A stretch of 64,000 nt of DNA. It comes from Ricinus communis (lineage: Eukaryota > Streptophyta > Magnoliopsida > Malpighiales > Euphorbiaceae). Numbering within the stretch: position 1 is the stretch's first letter; each line of letters starts with the position of its first letter. The translations under genes were made by a program, and so were the position numbers. The DNA is taken from positions 27,862,888 through 27,926,887 of the forward strand of contig NC_063260.1 in the NCBI RefSeq assembly GCF_019578655.1. Direction: 5' to 3'. Below the pieces are notes generated by a model. The model saw only the letters and a program-made list of their open reading frames with translations. It did no database searches and was not told where the DNA came from. This document shows positions 49,594-60,002 of this stretch, one piece after another.

Positions 49594-51039
49594 TTAGGAA
49601 GCTTTCCATTTCCTTGAGAGGCTATCAAACCTATCCCTTGAACTTCTACCCTCCTTATAGAAAGAAGCCTTCAGCTTTGCCATAGTTGATTCATGTATAT
49701 TTATTCTTCTATCAAGCATATCTTCTGCAAACCTACTCACCTCTGATAACCTACCCAAATTACCAAGCCCCACGAGAAGTGCATTTGCACTCTCATCAAG
49801 AGGCAACTCCTGGTCATCAACCATGTAGTTCCATATTTCAATTGCCATTTCAGGGTCATCACCGCCCATAAACATTGTGATAGCTGCAGCACAATCCAAA
49901 TGTGTGGGAGGGTTTTCATTCTTGATCATCTCATGAAAGAAGCTGGCAGCTTGAGAAACCTTTTTGTTTTTTACCAGGCATCGAAAAATCATTTTATATG
50001 TCAAAAAATCTGGAAAAGCTCCGTGGAAAACCATATCATCAAACAACCGAAATGCATTGTCAATGTCATTATTATTACAAAGCAAGCCAATCATCGAATT
50101 GTACATAAGTAAATTAGGCATCAGTCCAGTATCCACCATTATATCCCACATCGGAACGGCATGCAAAACATCATTTCGCTTCAAAAGCATGTCAAGAGCA
50201 TCAGAGTAAAATTTCAAACCTGGAAGGCAACCCTTCTCTTTCATAAGCCGAAGGAAGTCGAAAGCATCATCAGTTTGGGACTCTCGGACAAGTAAATTCA
50301 AAAAGGCATTATAAGCCGGCATATTCTCTGGACTCCATCCAACGTGTATCACCATCTCACCAAAAATATTCTTAGCTTTAGCTGCATTTCCTTCCTTCTC
50401 CCATCCTTCCAATAAAATAGCATATGTATCACCATCCGGGGGAATTTTCAACTTAATCCTATCAAAAAACTCCACTGCCTTAATAGTCTGATTGTCCTCA
50501 TTACAAATTGCGCTTAAAAGCGAATTGACAGCAATAACATCTTGCTGAATACCATACTTATCCATAATATCAAAACTCATTATAGCCTCACTAAAACTAC
50601 CAGCTTTACAATAACTACCAAAAACAGAAGCAAAAGTAGCCATTGACAACACATTTTCTTGTTTCATAGAGCGAATGGCGTCCCACATTGCCTCAAACAA
50701 CTGATTCTTTCCAAGCAAATCCACCATTAAATTCCAAGAATAAGGGGTGTGTGTACCAGACCTCCCGGCCCATCGAAAGAATTCAACAGCAGAAGCGGGA
50801 TTGCTATAAGAAAGTTTAAGTACTTCATGGATAATATCACAAGTAAGATTAATTCCAGTGGAAGAAAGTGCAGATTCCATATCATGAGGTGATACTCTGG
50901 TAAGAATATCAGACAAGGTTCTGGCTGATTGAGAAATATCAATATCGATATCAACTCCATTCGAGTGGGTTGATTTTGATTTGGGTTTCGGGGTTCGAGA
51001 TTGAGATTGGTGCGGTGAATATTCATCTGTGGATTCCAT
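49594..51039 (-). CDS. P-class pentatricopeptide repeat protein
   Basis: One uninterrupted frame of 481 codons; PPR genes usually lack introns. After a Ser/Pro-rich N-terminus (about 45 residues), the protein is a chain of roughly ten 35-residue helical hairpins, for example TPYSWNLMVDLLGKNQLFEA, DVIAVNSLLSAIC, DGDTYAILLEGWEKEGNAAK, NLLMYNSMIGLLCNNNDIDN and DFLTYKMIFRCLVKN. No C-terminal E, DYW or SMR domain is present, so it belongs to the P class. Such proteins bind organelle RNA base by base and guide splicing, end formation or translation. The N-terminus has few acidic residues only at its very start and is not a clear transit peptide, so mitochondrial or plastid location is open. The start is the first in-frame ATG. 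Confidence 0.92.
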   Translation of the reverse strand: MESTDEYSPHQSQSRTPKPKSKSTHSNGVDIDIDISQSARTLSDILTRVSPHDMESALSSTGINLTCDIIHEVLKLSYSNPASAVEFFRWAGRSGTHTPYSWNLMVDLLGKNQLFEAMWDAIRSMKQENVLSMATFASVFGSYCKAGSFSEAIMSFDIMDKYGIQQDVIAVNSLLSAICNEDNQTIKAVEFFDRIKLKIPPDGDTYAILLEGWEKEGNAAKAKNIFGEMVIHVGWSPENMPAYNAFLNLLVRESQTDDAFDFLRLMKEKGCLPGLKFYSDALDMLLKRNDVLHAVPMWDIMVDTGLMPNLLMYNSMIGLLCNNNDIDNAFRLFDDMVFHGAFPDFLTYKMIFRCLVKNKKVSQAASFFHEMIKNENPPTHLDCAAAITMFMGGDDPEMAIEIWNYMVDDQELPLDESANALLVGLGNLGRLSEVSRFAEDMLDRRINIHESTMAKLKASFYKEGRSSRDRFDSLSRKWKAS

Positions 51040-51541
51040 AGTTTTTAGGGTTATTCCAACTTAACTTCTAAAACAAAGAAAAGAACAGACATCCATAAAT
51101 AATATGTGTCAATGTTATGAATATACAGAAAAGAATCAATCTTTAAGAAGATTGAGAAGTGGATATTGGACACATTTTTGGGTATAGAGAGTGAAAAGAG
51201 AGAAGAAAAAGAAGAACCTTCAATGTCTATGCAGTTTGCCCAGATTGTGTTGATCAGCGCAGAGAGGGAAAAAGTCATACTACTACTTGCAGAACAAACC
51301 CAAATCCTACACCGGTTTCTGGGTCGTGGCTCCAGCGACCTTATATGGACGTTGCTTTTACGCGACTGGAAGGAAAACCCATCTTTAAGCGGGTGTGACT
51401 GAGCATGAACGTCAGTTTAATATTTCACATATATGATTGAAATTTAGCTTGCTGCATCTTAAATATAAGAGCATTATATATATTAACAGAGTAATTTAAA
51501 TTACTAATATAATACATAAATAATATTAAATTCATTTAAAA

Positions 51542-51573
<32 letters not shown>

Positions 51574-52169
51574 TGGAACATAAAATAGATATTATTTTTA
51601 TCTAAATACAAAATATATCACTTAACAGTTTATATAACTCAGTGATAATAACCAATTAAGTAATTTGCTATGAATAATTTTAAAAAAATGCTGTTAATTC
51701 ATATAAAATATTAAGAGAACCAGGCACAAACAAATTCTGGAAACAAATAAATAAAACATATAATTTATAATAAACAAAAACATATGAGATTAATATGGCA
51801 TATACGAAAAGGGGAGAGTTTGGTATTGAGAATGCCACAAGTAATTCCTCCATTTTTCTCCATTAAATTTGATGCTCACATCACCACAGCCACCAAGCAT
51901 CATAAAATGGATCTTCCAACCAAGATTGGACATGAAACAACCCTTTATTCTTAATCCAATAACAACCCTTCTATTTCTGATTGGATCCTGATGTGATAAT
52001 GCACCCTTTTCTGGTAGCACAAATGGCTGCGTTGAAACTGTTGACACAGTTCTTGTTTTGTAAAATATGTCACTCTGTATAAAATTGACAAAAAATATTG
52101 AATTTCTCATTCTGGCTTTGGAATTTAAACCCAGCTGCAATTTTGGCTGACATTAGACCATCCATAAAG
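51040..52169. other. PPR upstream region and AT-rich intergenic DNA
   Basis: Holds the PPR promoter side and, at 51547-51571, a TA microsatellite. The minus-strand open frame at 51790-52140 was considered with the small membrane-protein frame next to it, but not accepted as a gene. Confidence 0.4.
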
Positions 52170-52361
52170 CTAAAATGTGTTAACATTTAGAGATTCTAAG
52201 CCTAACTGAGGTGCAGGAATGAAAATTGATACTATGGCATAAAAGAGACTCGCGAGAGCTATAAGTGTACATGCTAAAGTAAGCAGTCGAAATGCTAATA
52301 GATACCAATAGCTTATTTTCTTGCCTCCATCATTGTTCTTTAGGTTAAAATTATAATTCTC
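52170..52361 (-). pseudogene. Possible remnant of a small membrane protein
   Basis: From the second ATG of the frame the product would be about 63 residues: a polar start (MENYNFNLKNNDGGKK), one long hydrophobic segment (YWYLLAFRLLTLACTLIALA...), then APQLGLESLNVNTF and a stop. A membrane anchor followed by PxLxLxSLxVxxF is the usual opening of LEA_2/NHL proteins, and the intact LEA_2 gene lies 2.6 kb away. The rest of a LEA_2 domain cannot be read in one frame downstream, so this would be a broken paralogue. Low confidence; a CASP-like fragment or a chance frame is possible. Confidence 0.3.
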
Positions 52362-52399
52362 CATGGTTATGTGTTTATACTTCATAAATGGTTATGTAT

Positions 52400-53340
52400 G
52401 AGCATAAACATGAGTTACATAAGAATAAAGATAAAGAAATATATATGGAGACGAATCCTTTTTCCATTCTCTAATAGAAATATAAATTCATAAAAAAAAA
52501 TGTTTAAAATCAATTTAAACTTAATATTTAAAATGCTAAATGTATATTTCAACTTTTTATTGTTATCATGAGAAAAATGATTATTTTTTCCATAAATTAA
52601 ATACGACATCGCTCAAAGTAGAGAATTATTGTTATTTGTTAACAAAATGATATTTTAAAAAATTGAATATAAACCGTTAATAAGATAAAATTTAAAAAAA
52701 AAAAATCAAGTGTAAATTATTAGAGATGACAAAGCAGATAAATTGAATTAATTTAAGTCAGTTTTGAATTAGTCATTTAAACTTTAAATTATTTTAAGTT
52801 TGAACTATTTTAAATTTAAATTATAAAAATTAAAATCACAGTATGAAAATAAAATAATAATAAGTCGTTTATTGGATTAACTTGCTAAGTGTTAGCATAG
52901 ACAAAGAATACACGTGATTTTCCACTGGTACCACATACTTAATAAAAATTGTGGGCATTAATATTGTCCATCGCATAAGCATTTATTTTAATTTGGTTAA
53001 TATTTAATTTTTTATGATAGAGAGGATCCATGGTTTCAAAAAAATCAAAGAGGACCCATCTTCCTATGGGAGAGGTGAGCAAAATTTTGCATAAACCAAT
53101 GCTGTATTTGGGTGAGCAAGATCCATGGTTTATTGAGTCTGCTCTTCCGAAGACGAAGATCTACACTGCTATTTCTATGGACTTCTGCTCTTCTTTCATA
53201 TCTCAAAGGTTGATACTTTCTGTTTATATACAGTCACTGAATTGCATTCACACTTGGTCATTGTTACCGGTAGTCCGAATCCATTTGGAGTGAAGGGACC
53301 AGTCGAATCGGCCCAATTATCATAATCCTATCAAATGTAG
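52400..53340. other. AT-rich intergenic stretch
   Basis: No supported gene. The frame at 53030-53293 (opening MVSKKSKRTHLPMG) has no recognisable homology and no splice context. Confidence 0.4.
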
Positions 53341-53349
53341 AATCGTTCT

Positions 53350-54425
53350 CTATTTGGTCTAATATATAAATAGATTTTTATATTTTTTATTATATTAAAA
53401 CTCTTTTAAATTTTTATAAAACTAATTATTATTATGGTAATTTAGTCTAATATATGAGCCAGTCTTTGTATTCTTTTATTATATTAAAATTTATTTAAAT
53501 TTTTAAATAAAATTAACTACTATCCCTTGGTGTGTTAGTCGAAAAACTAAACTAGTAATTTAATATTACAATTTTATCTTTAAATTTATTATAAGTATCA
53601 AGTTTGTCCAAAATTAATTTTATTATCTAATTAGAGTAAAATTTTATTTTTAGCACAAGTTAATTTTACTGTATAACTAAAAAAATAAATTTAATATTTT
53701 TTGCTTTAGTTTTTTTTATTTTTAATATAAATATAACTTAAATAAATTTAAACATTTTAAAACTATTTATATTTTCAATAATATTAGTAAATTACTATTT
53801 AATTTTAATTATTAATATAAAATAAATATTTCTAGTTAAAAAATATCATTTTATTGTTATTTGTATATATATATAGTTCAACTATATAAAAATTAAAAAT
53901 TAAATTAAATAATCATGTTTTAATCTAGTGAAATAATTTATAGACCATTCCAAATAAAATTAATATGAGTAAAATTTTTATTTTTAATATAATTTAGTTT
54001 TAGTGTCTAATAAAAGTAATAATTTTTAACTACTTATTTTAATTAAAAATTCAAATTAAAATATATAGTGATTTAATAATATTAAATAGAAAATAAATAT
54101 CTTTAATACGTTTAATTTTTTTAGATTAAGTTATGCTAAAATAATAGAAGATATAAATAAGTAAAAAAGTATTAAATTTATTATTTTAATTACACATTAA
54201 AATTAATCTGTGCTAAAAATAAGATTTTACTCTAATTTGATAATAAAATTAATGTTGGATAAATTTAATAATTAAATTATAAATTTAAATTATCAGTTTA
54301 GTCATTCGACTAGTACAGAAGGCAGACAGTAGTAATTAATTTTGTTAAAATCTAAAAAAAAAATTAATATAATAAAAAAATACAAAAAGTTGATTCATGT
54401 ATTTAATCTAATTTTATTTTTACCA
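53350..54425. mobile_element. Large fold-back (inverted repeat) element
   Basis: A left arm at about 53435-53720 and a right arm at about 54130-54425 are imperfect reverse complements over roughly 280-300 bp. Paired landmarks are TTAGTCTAATATATGAGCCA with its counterpart near 54395, AGTCGAAAAACTAAACTAG with CTAGTACAGAAG-side sequence near 54310, and AATTAGAGTAAAATTTTATT with its complement near 54225. The outer ~90 bp of the left end is repeated in tandem (53355-53435). Non-coding; probably a non-autonomous DNA element. No certain target duplication was found. Confidence 0.6.
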
Positions 54426-54721
54426 TTGAAAAAATTGTATATTTTAAAGATATTAATGGAGTTATCTAATTAATTTTATCAATCAAATATAACCTCTAGA
54501 ATAAGCCTTATTAAATAATGTCCGAAAAATAAGGACAAAAGCACATCTCAATTTATAAATTACAATTTCACAGAGTTAATGATGTATGGTGAGTGCATGA
54601 ATACATATATATAACAAGAAGCACCACAGAGAAGAAAAAAGGGAAAAACTATAATATATTTAACAATGCAAGTTTGGTATAATTTCCTTAGAGATGAAAA
54701 GCAAGGATTCCTTAATAGAGA

Positions 54722-54723
<2 letters not shown>

Positions 54724-54756
<33 letters not shown>
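54724..54756. repeat. TA dinucleotide microsatellite
   Basis: A pure AT/TA run about 200 bp upstream of the LEA_2 start codon, so its length might affect the promoter. Confidence 0.95.
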
Positions 54757-54757
<1 letters not shown>

Positions 54758-54961
54758 TATAAATTACTATAGATAGAGAAAACACATACAACAATCAAAT
54801 GCTTTAAAACTAGGAAAAGAAGATACCTAACCTTCCCCACTAACCAGACTCCAAGAACCCATCATCAACCCTTCCATCATCCATCGTCTCCTTTTGGTTT
54901 CTTTACATATTAATGTCTTCCCCTCTTGCTATATACCCTTATTATTCCCCTTTAATTATCA

Positions 54962-55567
54962 ATGGCTAATCCCAAAAAATATCATGACCCCCAACGGACT
55001 AGCCTTTTCTGGTGGTTGGCGGCGATCATATGTTCAGTTCTAACCATAGCAGTAATCGTTGCGGGGATCGTTGTGTTCGTTGGGTACTTAGTTATTCATC
55101 CAAGAATCCCTATAATTAGTGTACTTAATGCCCATCTCAACCAGTTCCAGTACGACCAAGCGGGTGTTCTTGTGACGCAAGTAAACATAATCGTTCGGTC
55201 GGAGAACGACAACACCAAAGCTCATGCAAGCTTTTCAGACATGAAGCTAACGCTGTTTTTCGACGGCTTAGCAATAGCTCACCTGGTAGCAGGGCCTTAC
55301 GAAGTGAAGAAGAATAGTACAGTTGATTTTAATTATGTAGCGACATCAGATCCAATACCGCTGAACCCTGAGCAAATGAAAGATGTGGATGCGTTCTTGA
55401 ACGAGGATGAAGTTAGGTTTGATTTGAAAGGAAATGCAAGAGCAAGATGGCGAGTTGGGCTTCTTGGTTCTGTTAAATTTCAGTGCCATTTGAGTTGTCA
55501 GCTCAAGTTTTATAGATCTAGTGGAATCTACATACCTGGCCGTCATTGCACGTCCAAGGCTAAATAA
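54962..55567 (+). CDS. LEA_2 domain / NDR1-HIN1-like (NHL) membrane protein
   Basis: Single exon, 201 residues. A short basic cytoplasmic start is followed by one long hydrophobic segment (about residues 15-45, including WLAAIICSVLTIAVIVAGIV). The rest is a LEA_2 (WHy-like) beta-sandwich: VLNAHLNQFQYDQAG, VNIIVRSENDNTKAHASF, LTLFFDGLAIAHLVAGPYEV and a C-terminal WRVGLLGSVKFQCHLSCQLK segment. Family members are anchored in plasma membrane or ER and contribute to defence signalling or desiccation and cold responses; the partner is unknown. From memory an Arabidopsis relative, At5g45320, lies in the matching syntenic block. The ATG follows a pyrimidine-rich leader and is the first in frame. Confidence 0.9.
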   Translation: MANPKKYHDPQRTSLFWWLAAIICSVLTIAVIVAGIVVFVGYLVIHPRIPIISVLNAHLNQFQYDQAGVLVTQVNIIVRSENDNTKAHASFSDMKLTLFFDGLAIAHLVAGPYEVKKNSTVDFNYVATSDPIPLNPEQMKDVDAFLNEDEVRFDLKGNARARWRVGLLGSVKFQCHLSCQLKFYRSSGIYIPGRHCTSKAK

Positions 55568-56114
55568 AATTGGAACTTCTCTTCTTCTTTTTTCCTCCAT
55601 AAATAAATAAATATTACTTAGTTTCTCCATTTTTTCTGGAGATATTAATCTGTTTTTCTTTTCGACTTTGTCCCTCTAAAATTGTACCAGAGGAGACCCA
55701 TTTCTATATTTTCTTTTAAATTAAAACTAGGGGTAGTGAAATAAGAATTTGCACTATTTTTCATAAATTAGTGATAATTACTTTCTTTCTTTTTTCTTGT
55801 TAATTATAAGGAATAAATAAGTAATTTTCTTGAACAGGTTGGTTGCTTTGGAAATTACCTATTCATGGCACAGAAATTAAAGTCTGCGAAGTGGATAATA
55901 TCTAGTTCTTTGATAAGAACTCTTCTTTTTCTTTTTCTGTTTTGGCCATTTTGAGTAAGTTTAATTGTTTTAAAAAAAATAACTCAATGCTAATAATTTT
56001 TATTTTTTTTCTCGATTCAGTAACATTACTAGAGCACTTAAAAAGAGAATGACAGAATAATCTAGGTATCAATTCTTTTGAACAGATTCAGGATATTTTT
56101 AACATTGAAATTAT
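55568..56114. other. Intergenic stretch before the viral insertion
   Basis: Holds the LEA_2 3' UTR. No other feature was seen. Confidence 0.5.
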
Positions 56115-56424
56115 ATATAAGGTAACCGAGAGTTGTTCATGGTATAGTACTCATGCTGTAAACTCAAGGCATGTGAGTATCCTCAAGCTAAGACCACAAA
56201 GAGGCACCTCGCCATGGGGTCTTTCTGCTCTTTTGGATTTCGATAGCCGAGTTAGCCCTTTTGGATTATACCAGAAACAGATCATAGCAACTATTAGTTC
56301 ATTGCCATTGGATCGAGGAGAAGAGAGGGGAAGAGTTTAGAAGGCCATGAGAGAGTAAGAAATATAAAAGAGTAAGAAATTTCTTAATGGGAACTTGCAT
56401 GATTTTTAGTTAGAATGACTTCCC

Positions 56425-56432
56425 CTTATATA
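56425..56432 (-). promoter_or_regulatory. Viral promoter TATA box (TATATAAG)
   Basis: On the minus strand CCTATATAAGGGG is followed about 10 bp on by a leader resembling caulimovirid transcript starts. It lies downstream of the polyprotein stop and of the 80 bp repeats, where the full-length-transcript promoter is found in this family. Its activity in the host is unknown. Confidence 0.65.
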
Positions 56433-56488
56433 GGGAGGAGAGTCTCAACAAGAATACAAAAGGAGGCTAAGTGGGGATCCCACCCATT

Positions 56489-56665
56489 CCACTCATCCTC
56501 CACTCACATGCCTATTAGGACAATATACAATAATTCACTCCACTCACATATCACATGCCTAATAGGTTCCACTCATCCTCCACTCACATGCCTAATAGGA
56601 CAATATACAATAATTCACTCCACTCACATATCACATGCCTAATAGGACAATATACAATAATTCAC
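56489..56665 (-). repeat. 80 bp tandem repeat in the viral regulatory region
   Basis: Units at 56489-56568 and 56569-56648 are almost identical, followed by a partial third. Each includes CCACTCATCCTCCACTCAC, ATGCCTAATAGGACAATATA and CAATAATTCACTCC. Position just upstream of the TATA box suggests enhancer elements. The same wording appears inverted at 59925-59955, beside the primer site. Confidence 0.85.
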
Positions 56666-56700
56666 TTAAAGTAATAAGAGTGGCCGACAACTTCACATGC

Positions 56701-59700
56701 TCAGAAAATATCGTCATATTGATCATCATCCATTGGCTGGGAGTCTTGCATGAGAGCTTCTTGCTGTGCCCTGGTTAAGGTAGGGTCATCCAGTGGAATT
56801 GGAAGATCAGAGGAACAGAAATGTTCAATGGATTGTCTAGTTGATTGATGTCCATTGAATGTGCATACTAATGGTGTTGAGACATTAGTCATCCTTGATT
56901 CATTTCTGTATTGCAGAGCCTTTTTTAGGTCTTCTGTGATTGCTGGCGAAGCAAGATGTAGAGGACTATTAAGTGTTCTCCAATGGTAACAGATATTCTG
57001 GGTTGCATATGTGTTTTCTGTCAGTCGGAGATAGGGCCTGTGTAATATGAAAATAGCATGGTATTCCGAAGCTTTGAAAATGTTGTCTGAGAATAACCGA
57101 TGCTCATGGATAAGTTTAAGGAGATCTCCTGTCCATTGATATGGAGTTTTAAACCAGGTAAGGAATCTCCATGGATATGACCCTGAGTTTGCTTCATTGT
57201 TGAAGAAGTGTAAAAGATTCATAATGGGCACTTCTATAGCATGATGACAGACTGTAGATAGGCACCATAGAAACCATAACTCACTTTCATACTTTGGATG
57301 TTCAGGAGAAAAGTGATAAGTCAGACACCAAGGGTAGTCTGGAAAGAAGAAGTTGGGTTGTATTGGGAGTGAGAAGGTTTGTTGAAAAGTTGCCAAATAA
57401 TGGAACATCATGTTCCGGGCAAAGTCAGTGACTTGTTTGGTTGTGAGGTTGTTGGGAAGATCTGGTGGTGAAGGAGGTTGCAGGTTGGTTCTGGAAGATG
57501 AAGAAGCCATAAAAATTATGGGGAGATTTATGGTAGAGGTGAGAAGGACTATAGGCTGATTCTGAGGTTTGGAAAGTCTGGATAAGAAATCTGGGATTAG
57601 GTTTCTTATCCATTTTATATGCTCAACCTTAAAATCATACCTGCTGAACCATGACTTTAATCGCAATAGTTGAGGCTCAGGCAAGGTCTTCTGGTTGGAT
57701 TCAAGAATCTTTGGGAAGGAAGAGTTGTCCATCCGAACCAGGAAGTGCTGTCCAATCAGGAAGAATCCAAACTTTTTTATCCCGTACTTGACCGCCAAAA
57801 TTTCCTTGTAGGTCGTGTGATAATATTTTTCTGAAGAGGAAAACTGACCCGATGCATATCCACATAATTGTTCCTTGTTGTGGAGCTTTTCTAGGAGGAT
57901 GGCCCCCCATGCATAGTCAGATGCATCTGTTTGGAGAATAAGTTCTACTGACGGGATTGTAAGAGGTGGCGGATTGTAAGCCAGCTCTTTTAGTTTTTTG
58001 ACAGCTGTTGTTTGTTCCGTTCCCCAAGGAGGAGGGTTCTTCTTGAGCATCTTTGAGAGGTGGCACGTGTAACTAGACAGGTGTGGAATGGCCTCTCGAA
58101 CATAGTTTAGGATTCCAAGGAACTGTTGAATTTGTTTCACTGATAAATTCTCTTCCAGAAAATCATCAAGTTCCTTTGTCAGGTGGGGACCATATGTGTA
58201 CTGGCCATTCTTGAAATGCATTCCGAGAAATTCAATTTCTCGTTGGCCAATAGTGCTCTTCTTTCCCACAAAGATAATGCCATATTTCTGGATGATGGTA
58301 AGAAACTGTTGTAACAGTTGGTGGTGGTCCTCTGCTGTTTCTGAGAATAGTAGAATGTCGTCGATGTAGATCAAAGAAGAGTAAATGATAGGCCCAAAAA
58401 TTTCAATCATGGTCTTCTGGAATTGAGACGGGGCCGTCTTGAGCCCAAAGGGCATAACAGTCCACTGGTATTGGGCATTAGGGATACAAAATGCAGTCTT
58501 GTATCTCTCTGTGGGCTGGATACCAAGTTGTCAAAAACCCGCTTTTAGGTCAAACTTGGAATAGTATTGGGCCTTTTGGATATGGACTTTGAGATTTGAG
58601 ATCCGAGGAAGAGGAAATTTGTTGTCTTGAAGGAAATGGTTTAAGGGCTTGTAGTCTATGACAAGCCTCTTTTTTTCTCGAATCCTTTCAGACCTTTTTT
58701 CCACATAAAAGGCTTGGCAAGCCCATTGTGAAGTAGTGGGTTCAATTAGGCCTTCTTTAATGTGGTCGGGCATTCCGATCGAGCAAGGGCTAGGTCTATG
58801 GGAGACATTCCCATGTGTGTGGCTTTAGTAGGGTTAATGTCTTCATTAAGTTTGAAGGGGAGGCTGATATAAAATTGTGGATTTTTCCATAGAGGAAGAG
58901 GATGTTGAAAATGTGAATGAGATTCTGAACAGAACTGAAGGAATTTTTCTGTGTATGGTAAGAATGGTGGAATAGTATCTGTCAGAGAAAACAGATTTGA
59001 AGTTTTAGTGTATGGCCGAAACTGTCTCTTGAACTTTATGCCAGTTGGAAGAATTTGGAGCTTTTGAGCTTGATGATAAACATCAAAACCTATCAGGATA
59101 TCCTTATTTGGAAGATCCAAACCAATAATGTACGTCCATACAATGCAATTAGGAAAGAACTGTATTCCGATCTTCTGTCTTGTGATCAGAGTAGTTTTGA
59201 AGGTTTGACCATTAGCTGCCCTGAAGAACTGATCATGGGACTTCCAATACTCTGATGGGAGAACCATTGGGTTCATCATGCTTCTTTGTGCTCCAGTCAA
59301 AGAAAGCTAACATCGGTACAGCTTGGAGTATTTTGAAGATAGGATCTGTATGGGAATATATGGAACTGGAGGGGGTTTTGTAGTAATTTGAAAAGTTTCA
59401 GGAGGTGGAGAAGAAACAAAGAAAGAAGACAGTAGGGTTGGAGAGAGAGGATATTGTATTACATCTTCCAGAATATTCTTCTGACTTTCTTCATGCAGAC
59501 CAATCATCAAGATTGGTATTTCACTATCGTCTGAGTCTGAAGAAGATTCTTGTGAGGACTCTGTGGAGTCTGAGAACTCCATTTCTAACCCAAATAAGCT
59601 TTCTGGGGTAAGATCCTCTTGCTCTGAAAGTAGAGATTCTATCTCCGCTTCAAAAGAGTCTGGAAGAGATAAAGACATGCTGACTTGTTGAATCATCTTT

Positions 59701-59925
59701 GCTAACTTTTCTGGATTCCTAGGACAATTTTTTGCATAGTGTCCTTTTCTTTTGCAGATGAAACATCTGTCAGACTTGTACCCTTGATTCCGTTTCTTAC
59801 GGAAATATTTGAATCTCTTTGGGGTCTTTTCCCTGAACTTCTTGTTGCTGCGCGTGTATTTCTGGAAATGATGTCCAGACTTCTTCTTATAATTTGAACA
59901 GACGCAGTTGGCGGCTTTGCACTAA
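56701..59925 (-). pseudogene. Caulimovirid polyprotein remnant (zinc knuckle, PR, RT, RNase H)
   Basis: Reading down the minus strand: a basic segment and a CCHC zinc knuckle (CFICKRKGHYAKNC, about 59765-59724) as in caulimovirid coat proteins; a Ser/Glu-rich linker; an aspartic protease region broken near 59310; the RT start with a stop near 58531; RT with YIDD at 58368-58357; RNase H with TDASDYAWGA and later DFLSR; then a 269-residue C-terminal domain from 57510. Breaks: two small deletions near the protease active site that together keep the reading phase but create a stop between them, a further frameshift at about 58750-58770, and a nonsense codon replacing a tryptophan at about 58531. 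The coat protein is truncated at 59925. Not functional. Confidence 0.85.
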
Positions 59926-59959
59926 TAGGCATGTGAGTGGAGGATGAGTGGGATCCCTT

Positions 59960-59972
59960 TGGTATCAGAGCC
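59960..59972 (+). promoter_or_regulatory. tRNA-Met primer binding site
   Basis: TGGTATCAGAGCC matches the complement of the initiator tRNA-Met 3' end, the primer for minus-strand synthesis in caulimovirids. It lies 31 bp before the movement-protein ATG on the same strand, fitting the genome start of the plus-strand fragment. Confidence 0.85.
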
Positions 59973-60002
59973 TTGGTGACAGAGAAGAGAAACCTAAACA
60001 CC

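Noticed and set aside
51790..52140. 116-codon minus-strand frame next to the small membrane-protein frame
   Set aside because: A continuation of an LEA_2 domain was considered, but the frames do not join without a stop and the wording is too weak.
53030..53293. 87-codon plus-strand frame
   Set aside because: No recognisable domain, no promoter or splice context, beside the fold-back element.
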